The notes beneath the pieces were generated by a model, which saw only the letters and a program-made list of their open reading frames with translations, was not told the origin of the DNA and made no database searches. Both the position numbers and the translations under genes were made by a program. Below are positions 35,124 through 43,876 of a stretch of DNA of 64,000 bases, piece by piece (position 1 is the first letter of the stretch; each line of letters opens with the position of its first letter). This DNA comes from Rhodospirillaceae bacterium (GTDB lineage Bacteria; Pseudomonadota; Alphaproteobacteria; DSM-16000; Inquilinaceae), in contig JACKIH010000003.1 of the NCBI GenBank assembly GCA_020638575.1, forward strand, positions 1,345,501 to 1,409,500. The letters run 5' to 3'.

Positions 35124-36104
35124 ATGGACCACCCGCCCCCGCCCGACACCTTCGCAACGCCGCGCGCCCGCGATCCGCTGGCCTGGCTCGGCCGCCATGC
35201 CCCGGCCGCCATGCCGCTCGGCCTGGTGGCGGGGCTGCTGCTGCCCGATCTGGCCGCGCTGGCCCGGCCCATGCTGGCGCCGGCCATCATCTTCATGATG
35301 GTGCTGTCCATGCTGCGCATCGATGCCCACCAGGTGGCGCGGGAGCTGCGCCGCCCGGTGCTCATCGTCGCCGTCATCGCCTGGATGCTGCTGGGCTCGC
35401 CGCTGGCCGGCCTGGGGCTCGGCCGGGTGCTCGGCCTGGAGGGGCCGATCCTCACCGCCGTGGTGCTGTTCAGCGCCGGCCCGCCGATCCTCGCCGGCAT
35501 CGCCTTTGCCCTGATGCTGGGGCTGCGCGCCGAGCTGAGCCTGGTGGTGGTGGTGCTGGCGACGCTGGTGTGCCCGCTCACCGTGCCGCCGCTGGTGGAC
35601 TGGCTTGCCGGCTTCCACATGGACCTGGCGACGGGCGAGCTGATGTTGCGCCTGGCTGGCGTGGTGGCGCTGGCCACGGTGGCGAGCCGGGTGGTGCGCT
35701 GGGGCATGGGGCCGGCGCGGGTGATGCGCGCGGCCGATCACCTGGACGGGCTGTTGGTGCTGGCGATGGCCGTGTTCGCGCTGTCGATCATGGACGGGGT
35801 GCTCGACCACCTCCTGGCCGAGCCCATGCGCTTCGTGTGGCTGACGGCACTGGCCATGGGGGTGGCGCTGATGCACCAGACGCTGCCGCTGCTCGCCTGG
35901 CCCCTGGTGGCGAAGGAGACGCTGGCCACCGTCGCCATGGTGTGCGGCTACCGCAATATGGGGATCGTCATGGCCGCCCTGGGCGAGGCCGTGGACCCGG
36001 ACATCTTCCTGTTCTTCGTGGTCGTCCAGGTGCCGATCTACTGCCTGCCGGTGCTGATGAAGCGGGTGTTCCGCCGCATCGCCGGGCATGCTCGGGCGGG
36101 GTAG
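35124..36104 (+). CDS. BASS-like (bile acid:sodium symporter family) membrane transporter
   Basis: A 326-residue membrane protein with about nine or ten hydrophobic helices, including LVAGLLLPDLAALARPMLAPAIIFMMVLSMLRID, VLFSAGPPILAGIAFALMLGL, LVVVVLATLVCPLTVPPLVDW and AKETLATVAMVCGYRNMGIVMAAL. The overall pattern fits the BASS/arsenite permease-like superfamily. The substrate is unknown; its place at the end of the one-carbon operon suggests import or export of a methylated compound, which is inference. ATG at 35124 preferred over a TTG at 35115. Confidence 0.7.
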   Translation: MDHPPPPDTFATPRARDPLAWLGRHAPAAMPLGLVAGLLLPDLAALARPMLAPAIIFMMVLSMLRIDAHQVARELRRPVLIVAVIAWMLLGSPLAGLGLGRVLGLEGPILTAVVLFSAGPPILAGIAFALMLGLRAELSLVVVVLATLVCPLTVPPLVDWLAGFHMDLATGELMLRLAGVVALATVASRVVRWGMGPARVMRAADHLDGLLVLAMAVFALSIMDGVLDHLLAEPMRFVWLTALAMGVALMHQTLPLLAWPLVAKETLATVAMVCGYRNMGIVMAALGEAVDPDIFLFFVVVQVPIYCLPVLMKRVFRRIAGHARAG

Positions 36105-36118
36105 CCTGAGTTTGCCAA

Positions 36119-36136
36119 TACGGCACTTATGCCGTA
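36119..36136. promoter_or_regulatory. Palindromic operator of the hicAB locus
   Basis: TACGGCACTTATGCCGTA has 7-bp perfect arms and lies 31 nt before the hicA ATG. HicB antitoxins with C-terminal HTH domains bind such palindromes to autorepress. Confidence 0.55.
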
Positions 36137-36323
36137 AACTGCCCATAGCTGACCTGAGCGGCCGCCATGAACGCCTCGCAAGTCGCCCGCTGGCTGCGCA
36201 AGCAGGGGATCGAGATCTCCAACGAGGGCAAGGGCGGTCACAGGGCGCTGAAGAACCCGGCCAACGGCAAGCGATCGGTGCTTCCCACCCATGGCGGCGC
36301 CAAGCAGCTTGGCACCGGCCTAG

Positions 36324-36444
36324 AGCATTGATCCGATCTGATGGAATCGCTTCGCGCTCCATCAGGCCGGATCAGTGCTCGCAATTTCAATTATCGAGAG
36401 CACGACGTCCGGCCAGGCGCGAACGCGTCTGATCGGACCGTGCT
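36324..36444. mobile_element. 121-bp MITE-like element in hicA
   Basis: Flanked by CTAG on both sides (36320-36323 and 36445-36448). The ends are AGCATTGATCCGATC and, on the other strand, AGCACGGTCCGATC. Inside, AGCATTGATCCG (36324) through CTGATGGA is repeated inverted at 36358-36379 with 19 of 22 positions paired, and a second imperfect hairpin forms the right half. It encodes nothing. It appears to be a nonautonomous element with a 4-bp CTAG target. Confidence 0.75.
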
Positions 36445-36457
36445 CTAGGGTCGGGAC

Positions 36458-36892
36458 TCAATTGAGCCACCAGAGGCAGGTAGCTGCGAGGAATACGGCG
36501 GACAGGAAGGTGTCGGCGCGTTTGTCGTAGCGCGTTGCGATCCTTCTGAAATCCTTGAGCCGGCAGAACAGGCGTTCGATGGTGTTGCGCCGCCTGTAGG
36601 CGATGCGATCGTAGCTGTGGGGATGCTTGCGGGTCGGGTTCGGGGGAATGACGACCTCGCAGCCACGCTCAGCCAGCCAGTCTCTGAACCGCCGGGCATC
36701 ATAGGCTCGGTCGGCGATCAGTTGGCCGGGCGTGGGGATGCGGTCCAGCAGGGCGGCCACACCAACCAGATCGTGGATCTGTCCTGGGGTGACGACGAAA
36801 GCGATGGGCCGGCCAACGGCGTCGGCTACGGCATGAACTTTGGTCGTCCGTCCGCCGCGCGTTCGGCCGATGGCGTGGGCGAGGTCCCCCCT
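36458..36892 (-). CDS. IS5-family transposase OrfB (produced by -1 frameshift)
   Basis: In the frame entered after the A4G6 run, 144 residues continue GDLAHAIGRTRGGRTTKVHAVAD, with DDE-domain segments LIADRAYDARRFRDWLAERG (second Asp) and RRRNTIERLFCRLKDFRRIATRYDK (catalytic Glu region), ending WWLN. A combined OrfAB of about 253 residues is normal for the group. Given coordinates begin at the presumed first shifted codon; no independent start is needed. Confidence 0.85.
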   Translation of the reverse strand, partial: RGDLAHAIGRTRGGRTTKVHAVADAVGRPIAFVVTPGQIHDLVGVAALLDRIPTPGQLIADRAYDARRFRDWLAERGCEVVIPPNPTRKHPHSYDRIAYRRRNTIERLFCRLKDFRRIATRYDKRADTFLSAVFLAATCLWWLN

Positions 36893-37218
36893 TTTGCCCC
36901 CGCCGCCGAGCGGTGCGCCTTGATATGGGTGGAGTCCACCGCCGTGGTGCTGACCGCCAGGCTGGTGCCGGTCAGGGCGTAGAAGATGTCCTCCCACACC
37001 CCCTGTTTGCTCCACCGATTGAAGCGGTTGTAGATCGTCGTGTAGGGGCCGTACTCCGCCGGGCAATCGCGCCACCGCGCCCCGATCTTCAGCACATGGA
37101 CGATGCCGGAGATCACCCGCCGATCATCCACCCGGTGCGCACCGCGCCGGCCTCGCGGCAGATACGGCTCGATCCGCGCCCATTCCTCGTCCTTCAACCA
37201 GAACAGCGTCCTGCCCAT
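36826..37218 (-). CDS. IS5-family transposase OrfA
   Basis: A 130-residue product starting MGRTLFWLKDEEWARIEPYLPRGRRGAHRVDDRRV, with GIVHVLKIGARWRDCP, YGPYTTIYNRFNRWSKQGVW and the first catalytic Asp in TTAVDSTHIKAHRSAAG, matching the DUF4096 N-terminal half of IS5/IS427 transposases. The start at 37218 follows TGGAGGC. Its frame continues past an AAAAGGGGGG run at 36895-36886, where a -1 shift would join it to orfB. Confidence 0.9.
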   Translation of the reverse strand: MGRTLFWLKDEEWARIEPYLPRGRRGAHRVDDRRVISGIVHVLKIGARWRDCPAEYGPYTTIYNRFNRWSKQGVWEDIFYALTGTSLAVSTTAVDSTHIKAHRSAAGAKGGTSPTPSAERAADGRPKFMP

Positions 37219-37330
37219 ACAAGCCTCCAACCGTTTGGAAGCTTGAATCACATCCGCCGCACAATCGGAATCCCTAATTGAGTACGGACCCTAGTGGAAG
37301 CGATCAAGAAGGACCTGGGGCTGAAATAGG

Positions 37331-37753
37331 ATGCTGACCTACCCCGTCGATTTGCTGGAAGACGGCGACACCGTTATGGCCAGCCTGCCCGATCTGCCGG
37401 GGTGCCGAACCTACGGCGAGACGCACGAGGAAGCGCTGGAGCGGGCCGTGGACGCAGCGCTCACCTTGATCACCGCGCTGGTGAAGGATCGGGAGGAGAT
37501 CCCGGACGGCTCGTCCGCCGAAGGCCGGCCGGTCGCCCGTCTGCCCCTCCAGGCCGAGTTGAAGGTGCAGCTCTACCGGGCGATGCGCGCGCACGGCATC
37601 GGCCAATCCGATCTGGCGGAACGTCTGAACAAGAGCCAGAAGGAGGTGTGGCGCCTGCTGGACCTGACCCATGCCAGCAAGCTGGACCAGATCGAAGCGG
37701 CCTTTGCGGCCTTGGGCTACCGCGTGGATACCGAGGTGCGCGCGGTCGCCTAG
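37331..37753 (+). CDS. hicB: HicB antitoxin, left without intact toxin
   Basis: A 140-residue HicB. The N-terminal partial RNase H-like domain reads YPVDLLEDGDTVMASLPDLPGCRTYGETHEEALERAVDAALTLI. A C-terminal HTH domain follows (HGIGQSDLAERLNKSQKEVWRLLDLTHASKLDQIEAAFAALG). It would neutralise HicA and repress the operon. It starts 2 nt after the hicA stop codon. With hicA broken and an IS between the native promoter and hicB, its expression may now depend on read-through from the element. Confidence 0.93.
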   Translation: MLTYPVDLLEDGDTVMASLPDLPGCRTYGETHEEALERAVDAALTLITALVKDREEIPDGSSAEGRPVARLPLQAELKVQLYRAMRAHGIGQSDLAERLNKSQKEVWRLLDLTHASKLDQIEAAFAALGYRVDTEVRAVA

Positions 37754-37770
37754 TCAGGAGAGGAGGGGCC

Positions 37771-37794
37771 GGCCCCGGGCCGGAGCCCGGGGCC
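37771..37794. terminator. Bidirectional hairpin between hicB and leuA
   Basis: GGCCCCGGGC, loop CGGA and GCCCGGGGCC form a perfect 10-bp stem in the 50-nt gap between converging hicB and leuA. No long T-run on either side, but position and stability suggest termination. Confidence 0.6.
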
Positions 37795-37803
37795 GCGCCT
37801 ATC

Positions 37804-39501
37804 CTATTCCGCCGCTTCGGCGACGCCGTGGCGGGCGGCCCGGCTGACCGCACTCAGCACCGCGGCCAGGGAGGCCGCCACGATGTTGGAGTGGCGACCC
37901 ACCCCGAAGATCGACGGACCTTCGCCCACCTGCACTTCCATGTAGGCGGCGGCGGCGGCATCGGCCCCCATGCCCAGGGTGTGCTCGCGGTAGTCGATCA
38001 CCTTGACCGGGATGCCCAGGTCGCGCTTCAGCGCATCGCAGAAGGCATCGATGGGGCCGTTGCCCTTGCCGCGGATGGTGCGGCGCTGGCCGCCCCGCTC
38101 CAGCACCGCGGTCAGCGAGCGCAGTTCGGAGGCATGGGTGTCCGGCACCGTGGTGTGCTCCACGAACGACCAGTCGTCCACATGGGCCCCCAGGTATTCG
38201 GTTTCGAACAGCCGCCAGATCTCCGCGGAGGTCAGCTCCTTGCCGGTGGCGTCGGCCGCTTCCTGCACCACCTGGCTAAAGTCGATCTGCAGCCGGCGCG
38301 GCAGGTGGAAGCCGAAATCGGTCTCCATCACATAGGCCACGCCGCCCTTGCCGGACTGGCTGTTGATGCGGATCACCGCCTCGTAGGTGCGGCCCAGATC
38401 GGTCGGGTCGATGGGCAGATAGGGCACGTCCCAGGCCGGCGCGTTGGCCTGGCGCATCGCCCCCAGACCCTTCTTGATGGCGTCCTGGTGGGAGCCGGAG
38501 AAGGCGGTGAACACCAACTCGCCCGCGTAGGGGTGGCGCGGGTGCACCGGCAGCTGGGTGCAGAACTCGCTCATCCGCACCAGGGCGTTGATGTCGTGGA
38601 TATCCAGCCCCGGATCGACGCCCTGGGTGTGCAGGTTCAGCGCCAGGGTGACGATGTCGACGTTGCCGGTGCGCTCGCCGTTGCCGAACAGGGTGCCTTC
38701 CACCCGGTCGGCGCCGGCCATCTGCGCCAGTTCCGCCGCCGCCACGCCGGTGCCGCGGTCGTTGTGCGGGTGCACCGACAGGATGATGCGGTCGCGCCCC
38801 TCCACGTTGCGCAGGAACCACTCGATCTGGTCGGCGTGGATGTTGGGGGTGGAGACTTCCACCGTCGCCGGCAGGTTGATGATCGCCCGGTTCTCCGGCG
38901 TCGGCTGCCACACGTCCAGTACCGCCTCGCAGATCTCCTTGGCGAACTCCAGCTCGGTGGAGGTGAAGCTTTCCGGCGAATACTGGTGGATGATCTTGGT
39001 CTCGCTCTCGGCGTCCGCCAGGTCCTTGATCAGCTTGGCCCCGGTGACGGCGATGTCGACGATGCCCTGGCGGTCCATGCCGAACACCACGCGGCGCTGG
39101 GTTTCCGAGGTGGAGTTGTACAGGTGGACGATCGCCGCCTTGGCGCCCTTGATGGCCTCGAAGGTGCGGCGGATCAGGGCCTCGCGCGATTGCGTCAGCA
39201 CCTGGATCACCACGTCGTCGGGGATCAGGTCGTTTTCGATCAGCATACGCGTGAAGTCGAAATCGGTCTGCGAGGCGGCGGGAAAGCCCACCTCGATTTC
39301 CTTGAAGCCCATCTCCACCAGGGCCTTGAACATGCGCAGCTTGCGTTCCGGCCCCATGGGCTCGATCAGGGCCTGGTTGCCGTCGCGCAGGTCGACGCTG
39401 CACCAAATCGGCGGCTTGGTGATGGTGCGGCCGGGCCATTGCCGGTCGGCCAGGTCGACCTGCGGGAACGGTCGGTACTTTTCGGCGCTGTTCATCGTCA
39501 T
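37804..39501 (-). CDS. leuA: 2-isopropylmalate synthase
   Basis: A 565-residue LeuA, the long form. It has the catalytic [31 protein letters not shown], the metal-binding [16 protein letters not shown] and [10 protein letters not shown] motifs, and a C-terminal LeuA regulatory domain ending [18 protein letters not shown], the leucine feedback-inhibition domain. It condenses acetyl-CoA with 2-oxoisovalerate. The start ATG at 39501 has AAGGACG about 8 nt upstream; an ATG at 39495 is close by. A leucine-rich leader peptide lies 108 nt upstream on the same strand, which suggests attenuation. Confidence 0.95.
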   Translation of the reverse strand: MTMNSAEKYRPFPQVDLADRQWPGRTITKPPIWCSVDLRDGNQALIEPMGPERKLRMFKALVEMGFKEIEVGFPAASQTDFDFTRMLIENDLIPDDVVIQVLTQSREALIRRTFEAIKGAKAAIVHLYNSTSETQRRVVFGMDRQGIVDIAVTGAKLIKDLADAESETKIIHQYSPESFTSTELEFAKEICEAVLDVWQPTPENRAIINLPATVEVSTPNIHADQIEWFLRNVEGRDRIILSVHPHNDRGTGVAAAELAQMAGADRVEGTLFGNGERTGNVDIVTLALNLHTQGVDPGLDIHDINALVRMSEFCTQLPVHPRHPYAGELVFTAFSGSHQDAIKKGLGAMRQANAPAWDVPYLPIDPTDLGRTYEAVIRINSQSGKGGVAYVMETDFGFHLPRRLQIDFSQVVQEAADATGKELTSAEIWRLFETEYLGAHVDDWSFVEHTTVPDTHASELRSLTAVLERGGQRRTIRGKGNGPIDAFCDALKRDLGIPVKVIDYREHTLGMGADAAAAAYMEVQVGEGPSIFGVGRHSNIVAASLAAVLSAVSRAARHGVAEAAE

Positions 39502-39952
39502 CGTCTGCGTCCTTCGCTTGGGCCGGCGCGCCGCGCCACCCTCCGGTGGGGCACGCAACGGTCCGTCATGTTCATGAATACGGGGATCGGGGCGGTCTAC
39601 GGCCGTCGGTCAGCCCAACAGGAACCGACGACCGCCGATAAGTCGCGGAAGGAGCAGCAGATCGAGACGCAGGGCGCCGATCGTCATCTCAGGTCCGTCC
39701 ATGGCGATGGGGCGTTCCATTCCGCTGTCGCCTGACCAGTTCCACGCTGCCGGTGCACCAAATTGGTGCGACAAAGCTGTAAAAGCCATTAATGCGGTCT
39801 GCCGGTCAAGACAATTGGCGCCGCCCCCGGATGCAGAGCGGCCATCCGGCGCAGGCCGCCGTCATGGGGCCGCCAGGCATTGCGGGCCGGGGCGCGAGCG
39901 GGCATATCGATTTGATCGCCCATGGGCTGGACGTCGCGACGAGGGGGCCGGC
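39502..39952. other. leuA leader region and divergent promoter area
   Basis: This 451-nt spacer between leuA (minus) and the DUF4170 gene (plus) holds the leucine-rich leader (39610-39687). The 108 nt between leader and leuA are GC-rich, with a possible hairpin around 39524-39545 (GGG..GGCG with CGCC..CCC) next to the leuA ribosome-binding site. Beyond about 39720 there is an AT-richer stretch likely to hold the leu promoter. Confidence 0.55.
39610..39687 (-). CDS. leuL: Leucine-rich leader peptide upstream of leuA
   Basis: A 25-codon frame (ATG at 39687, TGA at 39610) with nine leucines, four of them consecutive (DLLLLP) plus a closing FLLG. Several leucine codons are the less common CTC, CTT and TTG rather than CTG. 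Leader peptides rich in the end product's amino acid control biosynthetic operons by ribosome stalling. In-frame ATGs at two further upstream positions could extend it. No T-run terminator is visible between it and leuA, so the mechanism may be sequestration of the leuA ribosome-binding site or Rho-dependent. Confidence 0.7.
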   Translation of the reverse strand: MTIGALRLDLLLLPRLIGGRRFLLG

Positions 39953-40189
39953 ATGGCTGAAAAACAACTGCTTCACCTGGTGTTCGGCGGCGAGCTCGTG
40001 CACCCCCAGAAGATCGAGTTCGCCGATCTCAGCAAGCTCGACATCGTCGGCGTGTTCCCCAACTACGCTTCGGCCTACGAGGCGTGGCGGGCGAAGGCCA
40101 ACGCCACCATCGACGACGCCCATATGCGCTACTTCGTGGTGCACATGCACCGGCTGCTCGACCCGTCGACCGACACGCCGAAGGACTGA
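39953..40189 (+). CDS. DUF4170-family small protein
   Basis: A 78-residue protein, MAEKQLLHLVFGGELVHPQK then DIVGVFPNYASAYEAWRAKANATIDDAHMRYFVVHMHRLLDP, matching DUF4170 proteins of alphaproteobacteria. The FGGEL, WRAKA and FVVHMHRL segments are the conserved core. Function unknown. GAGGGGG lies just before the ATG. It converges on phnX 7 nt later. Confidence 0.85.
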   Translation: MAEKQLLHLVFGGELVHPQKIEFADLSKLDIVGVFPNYASAYEAWRAKANATIDDAHMRYFVVHMHRLLDPSTDTPKD

Positions 40190-40196
40190 GCAAGCC

Positions 40197-41024
40197 TCAA
40201 GGCGCCTTGCCGGCGGCCAGGAGCGCTTCGAACGCGTCGAGGAGCGGCTCCAGTTCGCCGATGCCGCCGACCACCGCATGGGGGCCGGCTGCCGTCAGCT
40301 CCGCGGTCGCCAGGGCGAGCCGGGCAGCCCGCGCATCGGGGTCCAGCGCCGAATAGTCCGCTTCCGACAGGCCGATGGCGTTGCCGGTGGCAGCGACGCC
40401 CACGGTCCAGGCACCCGCGGCCAGCCCGGCGGTGATGCCCGGCACGGTGTCGTCCACCACCACGCAAGCGGCCGCCGGCCACACCGCCAGATCGATCATC
40501 GCCTGCCAGTTCATCAAGGGCGACGGCCGGCCGACCGGCGTGTCCCCCGCCGCCACCACGGTATCGACGGTCAGGCCATGGGCGGCCGCGGCCGGCAGCA
40601 ACGCCTCCACCACCTCCCGCGAATAGCCGGTGGTGGAGCCGATCTTCAGCCCGCGCGTCCGCGCCGCCGCGAGCGCACCCAGCGCCCCCGGCACCGGCAC
40701 GGCCGAGGCGCCTACCACGGCGACCTGCAGCGGCAGGAAGGCATCGTAGAGGCGGTCGATATCGGCGGCACTCGCCGGTCGGCCGTGCACCGCCTGCCAG
40801 CGCCTCGCCACGGCCACATCGGCCAGCAGGGCTTCAATGTGGTCGCGCTTGGGCAAACCCATGGGCCGCCGCGCTTCGGTTGCGGTGAGGGCGACGCCGA
40901 ACCGGGCGAAGGCATCGATGAACACCTGCACCGGCGCCAGCGAGCCGTGGTCGACGATGGTGCCGGCCCAGTCGACGATCAGCGCCTTCAGCGGGCCGGT
41001 GTAGCGGGCGGCCTGGCCGGTCAT
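40197..41024 (-). CDS. phnX: Phosphonoacetaldehyde hydrolase
   Basis: A 275-residue HAD-family enzyme with the nucleophile in [13 protein letters not shown], the Schiff-base Lys in [29 protein letters not shown] and [21 protein letters not shown]. It cleaves the carbon-phosphorus bond of phosphonoacetaldehyde to acetaldehyde and phosphate. Its ATG overlaps the phnW stop by 4 nt. The pair completes 2-aminoethylphosphonate breakdown. Confidence 0.94.
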   Translation of the reverse strand: MTGQAARYTGPLKALIVDWAGTIVDHGSLAPVQVFIDAFARFGVALTATEARRPMGLPKRDHIEALLADVAVARRWQAVHGRPASAADIDRLYDAFLPLQVAVVGASAVPVPGALGALAAARTRGLKIGSTTGYSREVVEALLPAAAAHGLTVDTVVAAGDTPVGRPSPLMNWQAMIDLAVWPAAACVVVDDTVPGITAGLAAGAWTVGVAATGNAIGLSEADYSALDPDARAARLALATAELTAAGPHAVVGGIGELEPLLDAFEALLAAGKAP

Positions 41025-42172
41025 GGCATCACCGTGTCTGTGGCGGAGGCCGATCGGGTGTCGGCGGGAGCGGTGTCGGTCACGTCCAGTTCGTCGAGGG
41101 CCGAGGCCACGGCAGCCACCAGCCGGTCCATGTCCCCCGGCCCGATGGCGCCGATGCAGCCGATGCGGAAGCTGTCCACCTTGGTGGTCTTGCCGGGATA
41201 GATGATGAACCCGCGGGCCTTCAGTGCCCGATAGAAATCGGCAAATCGGTAGTTGGGATCGCGCGGGCTGAGGAACGTTACGATGATCGGCGCCTGCCGC
41301 ACATGGTCCAGCAGGCTGATGAAGCCCAGCTCCGCCATGCCTTCCAGAAGGTGGCGGCAATTGTCGCGATAGCGCGCCAGGCGGGCCGCGCGGCCGCCTT
41401 CGGCTGCGAAGCGGGTCATCGCCACATCGAGTGCGGCGACCACATGGGTGGGCGGGGTGTAGCGGTACTGGCCGGTCGCCTGCATGTAGTGCCACTGGTC
41501 GTAGAGGTCGAGGCTGAGGGACTGGGCGTTGCCCTTGGCCGCCGCCAGCTCCGCCCGGTCGCACAGCACGAAGCCCAGCCCCGGCACGCCTTCCAGGCAC
41601 TTGTTGGCGGACGCCACCACGGCCGCCGCCGGCATCCGCGCCAAGTCGATGGGCAATGCCGCAAAGGTGCTCATGGCATCGACGATCAGCTTGCGCCCGG
41701 CCTCGGCGGTGACGCGGGCGAGGTCGTCCAGCGGGTTGAGGATGCCGGTGCTGGTCTCGCAATGGATCACGCCGACATGGGTGATCGCCGGGTCGGCGGC
41801 CAGCCGGCGCGCCAGCTCCGCCGGGTCGGGCGGCGTGTCCTCCGCCGTCTCGTAGGTCACGACCGCGCGGCCCATGGTGGCGGCCAGCTTCACCATGCGG
41901 TGGCCGTAGGCGCCGTTCACCAGCACCAGCAGCTTGCCGGTGCGCGGCACCAGCGTGCCGATGGCCGCTTCCACCGCCGCGGTGCCGCAGCCCTGCATGG
42001 GCACGCAGACATGGCTCTCGCCGCCGGCAATCGCCTCCAGATGACGGCAGACGCGGTCGTTGAGCGCGCGGAAGTCGTCGTCCCACGACCCCCAGTCCAC
42101 CAGCATGGCGCGGCGGGTCTCCGGTGCGGTGGTAAGGGGACCCGGCGTCAGCAGGATCGGCGGGGCGGTCAT
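41021..42172 (-). CDS. phnW: 2-aminoethylphosphonate-pyruvate transaminase
   Basis: A 383-residue class V aminotransferase. It starts with [29 protein letters not shown] and has [46 protein letters not shown], the pyridoxal Lys in [16 protein letters not shown] and [20 protein letters not shown]. It turns 2-aminoethylphosphonate and pyruvate into phosphonoacetaldehyde and alanine. Overlaps both neighbours by 4 nt in an operon with the upstream sulfatase-like gene. Confidence 0.95.
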   Translation of the reverse strand: MTAPPILLTPGPLTTAPETRRAMLVDWGSWDDDFRALNDRVCRHLEAIAGGESHVCVPMQGCGTAAVEAAIGTLVPRTGKLLVLVNGAYGHRMVKLAATMGRAVVTYETAEDTPPDPAELARRLAADPAITHVGVIHCETSTGILNPLDDLARVTAEAGRKLIVDAMSTFAALPIDLARMPAAAVVASANKCLEGVPGLGFVLCDRAELAAAKGNAQSLSLDLYDQWHYMQATGQYRYTPPTHVVAALDVAMTRFAAEGGRAARLARYRDNCRHLLEGMAELGFISLLDHVRQAPIIVTFLSPRDPNYRFADFYRALKARGFIIYPGKTTKVDSFRIGCIGAIGPGDMDRLVAAVASALDELDVTDTAPADTRSASATDTVMP

Positions 42173-43713
42173 CGGCGGGGACCTTTCCAGACGGTCGGCC
42201 CGGCGGGGCCGAGGCGGTGGTTGACGAGCGTGCGCTCGGCGTGGAGCTGGCGCCGGCTGAGCAGCCGCTGGGCGTAGCCGAGCACCGTGGCCGCCATCTC
42301 CGGCCGCTCCGCCAGGTTCTCCCGCTCGCCGGGATCGGCCTCAAGGTCGAAGAACAGCGGCGGCAGGGCGGTGAAGTGCACGTATTTGCCGGCCCGGTCG
42401 CGCAGCACCGAAAAGCTGCACTGGTCGGGCGTCAGGCCGAGGGCCGTTTCCGCCGCCAGGGTTTCCGGGTCGCGGAAGTCGCACTCCCAGAACACGTCCT
42501 GGCGCCAGCCTGCCGGCGTTCCGCCCGCCAGGAACTCCACCAGCGAGCAGCCGTCCATCTCCTGCGGCACCTCAAGGCCCAGCGCATCGAGGATGGTCGG
42601 GGCGACGTCCACCGCCTCGGTGAACGCGTCGACCCGGCGGCCGCGGCCCGCGCCATGGCCCGGTGCGCGCACCATCAGCGGGATGTGGAAGGCGGGATCG
42701 TAGGGGCTGAGCTTGCCGTAGAGGTGGTGGTCGCCGAGCTGTTCGCCGTGGTCGGAGGTGAACACCACCAGCGTGTGCTCCCACTGGCCGCTGTCCTTGA
42801 GGAAGGCGAAGACGCGGCCGAGGTGATGGTCCACCTCGGTCATCAGCCCGTAGTAGGTGGCCCGTGCCTGGCGCTGGTCGGTCTCGCCGGCGCGGCTCAC
42901 CGGGCCGTCGCCGTCGGGAAAGAAGCTGCGCCGCGGCAGGTGGTCCAGAAGCCAGGCGACGAAGGGGTGCTGGGCCGCCTGCTCGGCCCGGCTGGCCGCG
43001 CGCACCGGGGCCGGCACTGCTGCGGCATCGTACATCGCATTGTAGGGTTCCGGCGCCACCCAGGGCGGATGCGGGCGCAGCAGCGACAGGTGGAGGCACC
43101 AGCGGGTGTCGCGGCGCACCGACAGCCAGGCGAGCGCCTGGTCCACCATGTAGGCGGTATCGGAATGGGCGGCGTCGTAGACCGGCGGATCGAAGGTGGC
43201 ACCGCGGTCCGGCGTGCGCCCGCGCGGGCGGTAGACGTCGTGCATGCCTGCGAACCGGCCGAAACCTTCGGCCGCCAGCCAGGCGCGCCACGGTGCCATG
43301 TCCTCCTGCACCCACAGTCCCGGCGTGATGCCCGGCAGCAGCCCTTCGTAGGTGTGCAGCAGGGGATCGTCGCCGGCCAGCCTGCGCGGATCGGCCGAGG
43401 TGTCGGTGTAGCCGTAGAGCGTGGGGTCGTAGCCGGCCTTGCGCACCTCCCGAGCCCAATTGCCGAAGCGGTCGTCGAGCGGCGTGCCGTTGCCCACCGA
43501 GCGGTGGGTCATCAGGTAGCGGCCGGTGTGCAGGCAGGCACGCGCCGGGCCGCACGGCACCGCCTGGGTGTAGTGGCGGCCAAACAGCGTGGCATCGGCG
43601 GCCAGCGCGTCCAGGTTGGGGGTTTTCACCACGGGGTGGCCGAGCACGCCGAGGCAGTCGGCCCGCCACTGGTCGGCGGTGATGAACAACAAGTTGAGAT
43701 TGGCGCTGGACAT
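42169..43713 (-). CDS. Phosphonate monoester hydrolase/sulfatase-family enzyme
   Basis: A 514-residue alkaline-phosphatase-superfamily enzyme. Metal Asp residues are in [15 protein letters not shown]; the formylglycine motif CGPAR begins at residue 54 (consensus C-x-P-x-R), and the second metal site is in [19 protein letters not shown]. Length and the Cys-type nucleophile match phosphonate monoester hydrolases. Translation is coupled to phnW, so it probably releases 2-aminoethylphosphonate from an ester for PhnW. A choline- or aryl-sulfatase activity is the alternative. The ATG at 43713 marks the family N-terminus. Confidence 0.82.
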   Translation of the reverse strand: MSSANLNLLFITADQWRADCLGVLGHPVVKTPNLDALAADATLFGRHYTQAVPCGPARACLHTGRYLMTHRSVGNGTPLDDRFGNWAREVRKAGYDPTLYGYTDTSADPRRLAGDDPLLHTYEGLLPGITPGLWVQEDMAPWRAWLAAEGFGRFAGMHDVYRPRGRTPDRGATFDPPVYDAAHSDTAYMVDQALAWLSVRRDTRWCLHLSLLRPHPPWVAPEPYNAMYDAAAVPAPVRAASRAEQAAQHPFVAWLLDHLPRRSFFPDGDGPVSRAGETDQRQARATYYGLMTEVDHHLGRVFAFLKDSGQWEHTLVVFTSDHGEQLGDHHLYGKLSPYDPAFHIPLMVRAPGHGAGRGRRVDAFTEAVDVAPTILDALGLEVPQEMDGCSLVEFLAGGTPAGWRQDVFWECDFRDPETLAAETALGLTPDQCSFSVLRDRAGKYVHFTALPPLFFDLEADPGERENLAERPEMAATVLGYAQRLLSRRQLHAERTLVNHRLGPAGPTVWKGPRR

Positions 43714-43876
43714 GGCAGCGATCGACCTCGTCGATGGGGCGGGAACCATAGCCGAAGCCCGCGTTTACGTACCTGAAGCTTTAATGACAACGTTTCCGCG
43801 GGCGGACCGCCCCTGCGCCCCTGCCGGCCGCCGCGGCCTTGCCGGAGCGACCCGCCACTCCTATACCTGCCGCGCC

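Larger units (their letters stand above)
36449..37290 (-). mobile_element. IS5-family insertion sequence (IS427-like)
   Basis: 842 bp between CTAG at 36445-36448 and CTAG at 37291-37294. Terminal inverted repeats are GGTCGGGACTCAATT at one end and GGTCCGTACTCAATT at the other. It carries orfA and orfB of a DDE transposase in overlapping frames on the minus strand, typical of the IS427 group. The element looks complete and potentially active. Confidence 0.9.
36167..37329 (+). pseudogene. hicA: hicA toxin gene split by two insertions
   Basis: The 5' part (36167-36319, 51 codons) reads MNASQVARWLRKQGIEIS then KGGHRALKNP, SVLPTHGG and KQLGTG, a HicA double-stranded-RNA-binding-like fold with the His of the GGH motif. 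At the CTAG at 36320 the frame runs into the MITE and stops after Leu-Glu-His. The missing 3' end resumes at the CTAG at 37291 as VEAIKKDLGLK and TAG at 37327. Removing both elements and the extra CTAG copies restores a 63-codon frame exactly, the normal HicA length. The toxin is therefore inactivated; hicB begins at 37331. Confidence 0.9.
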
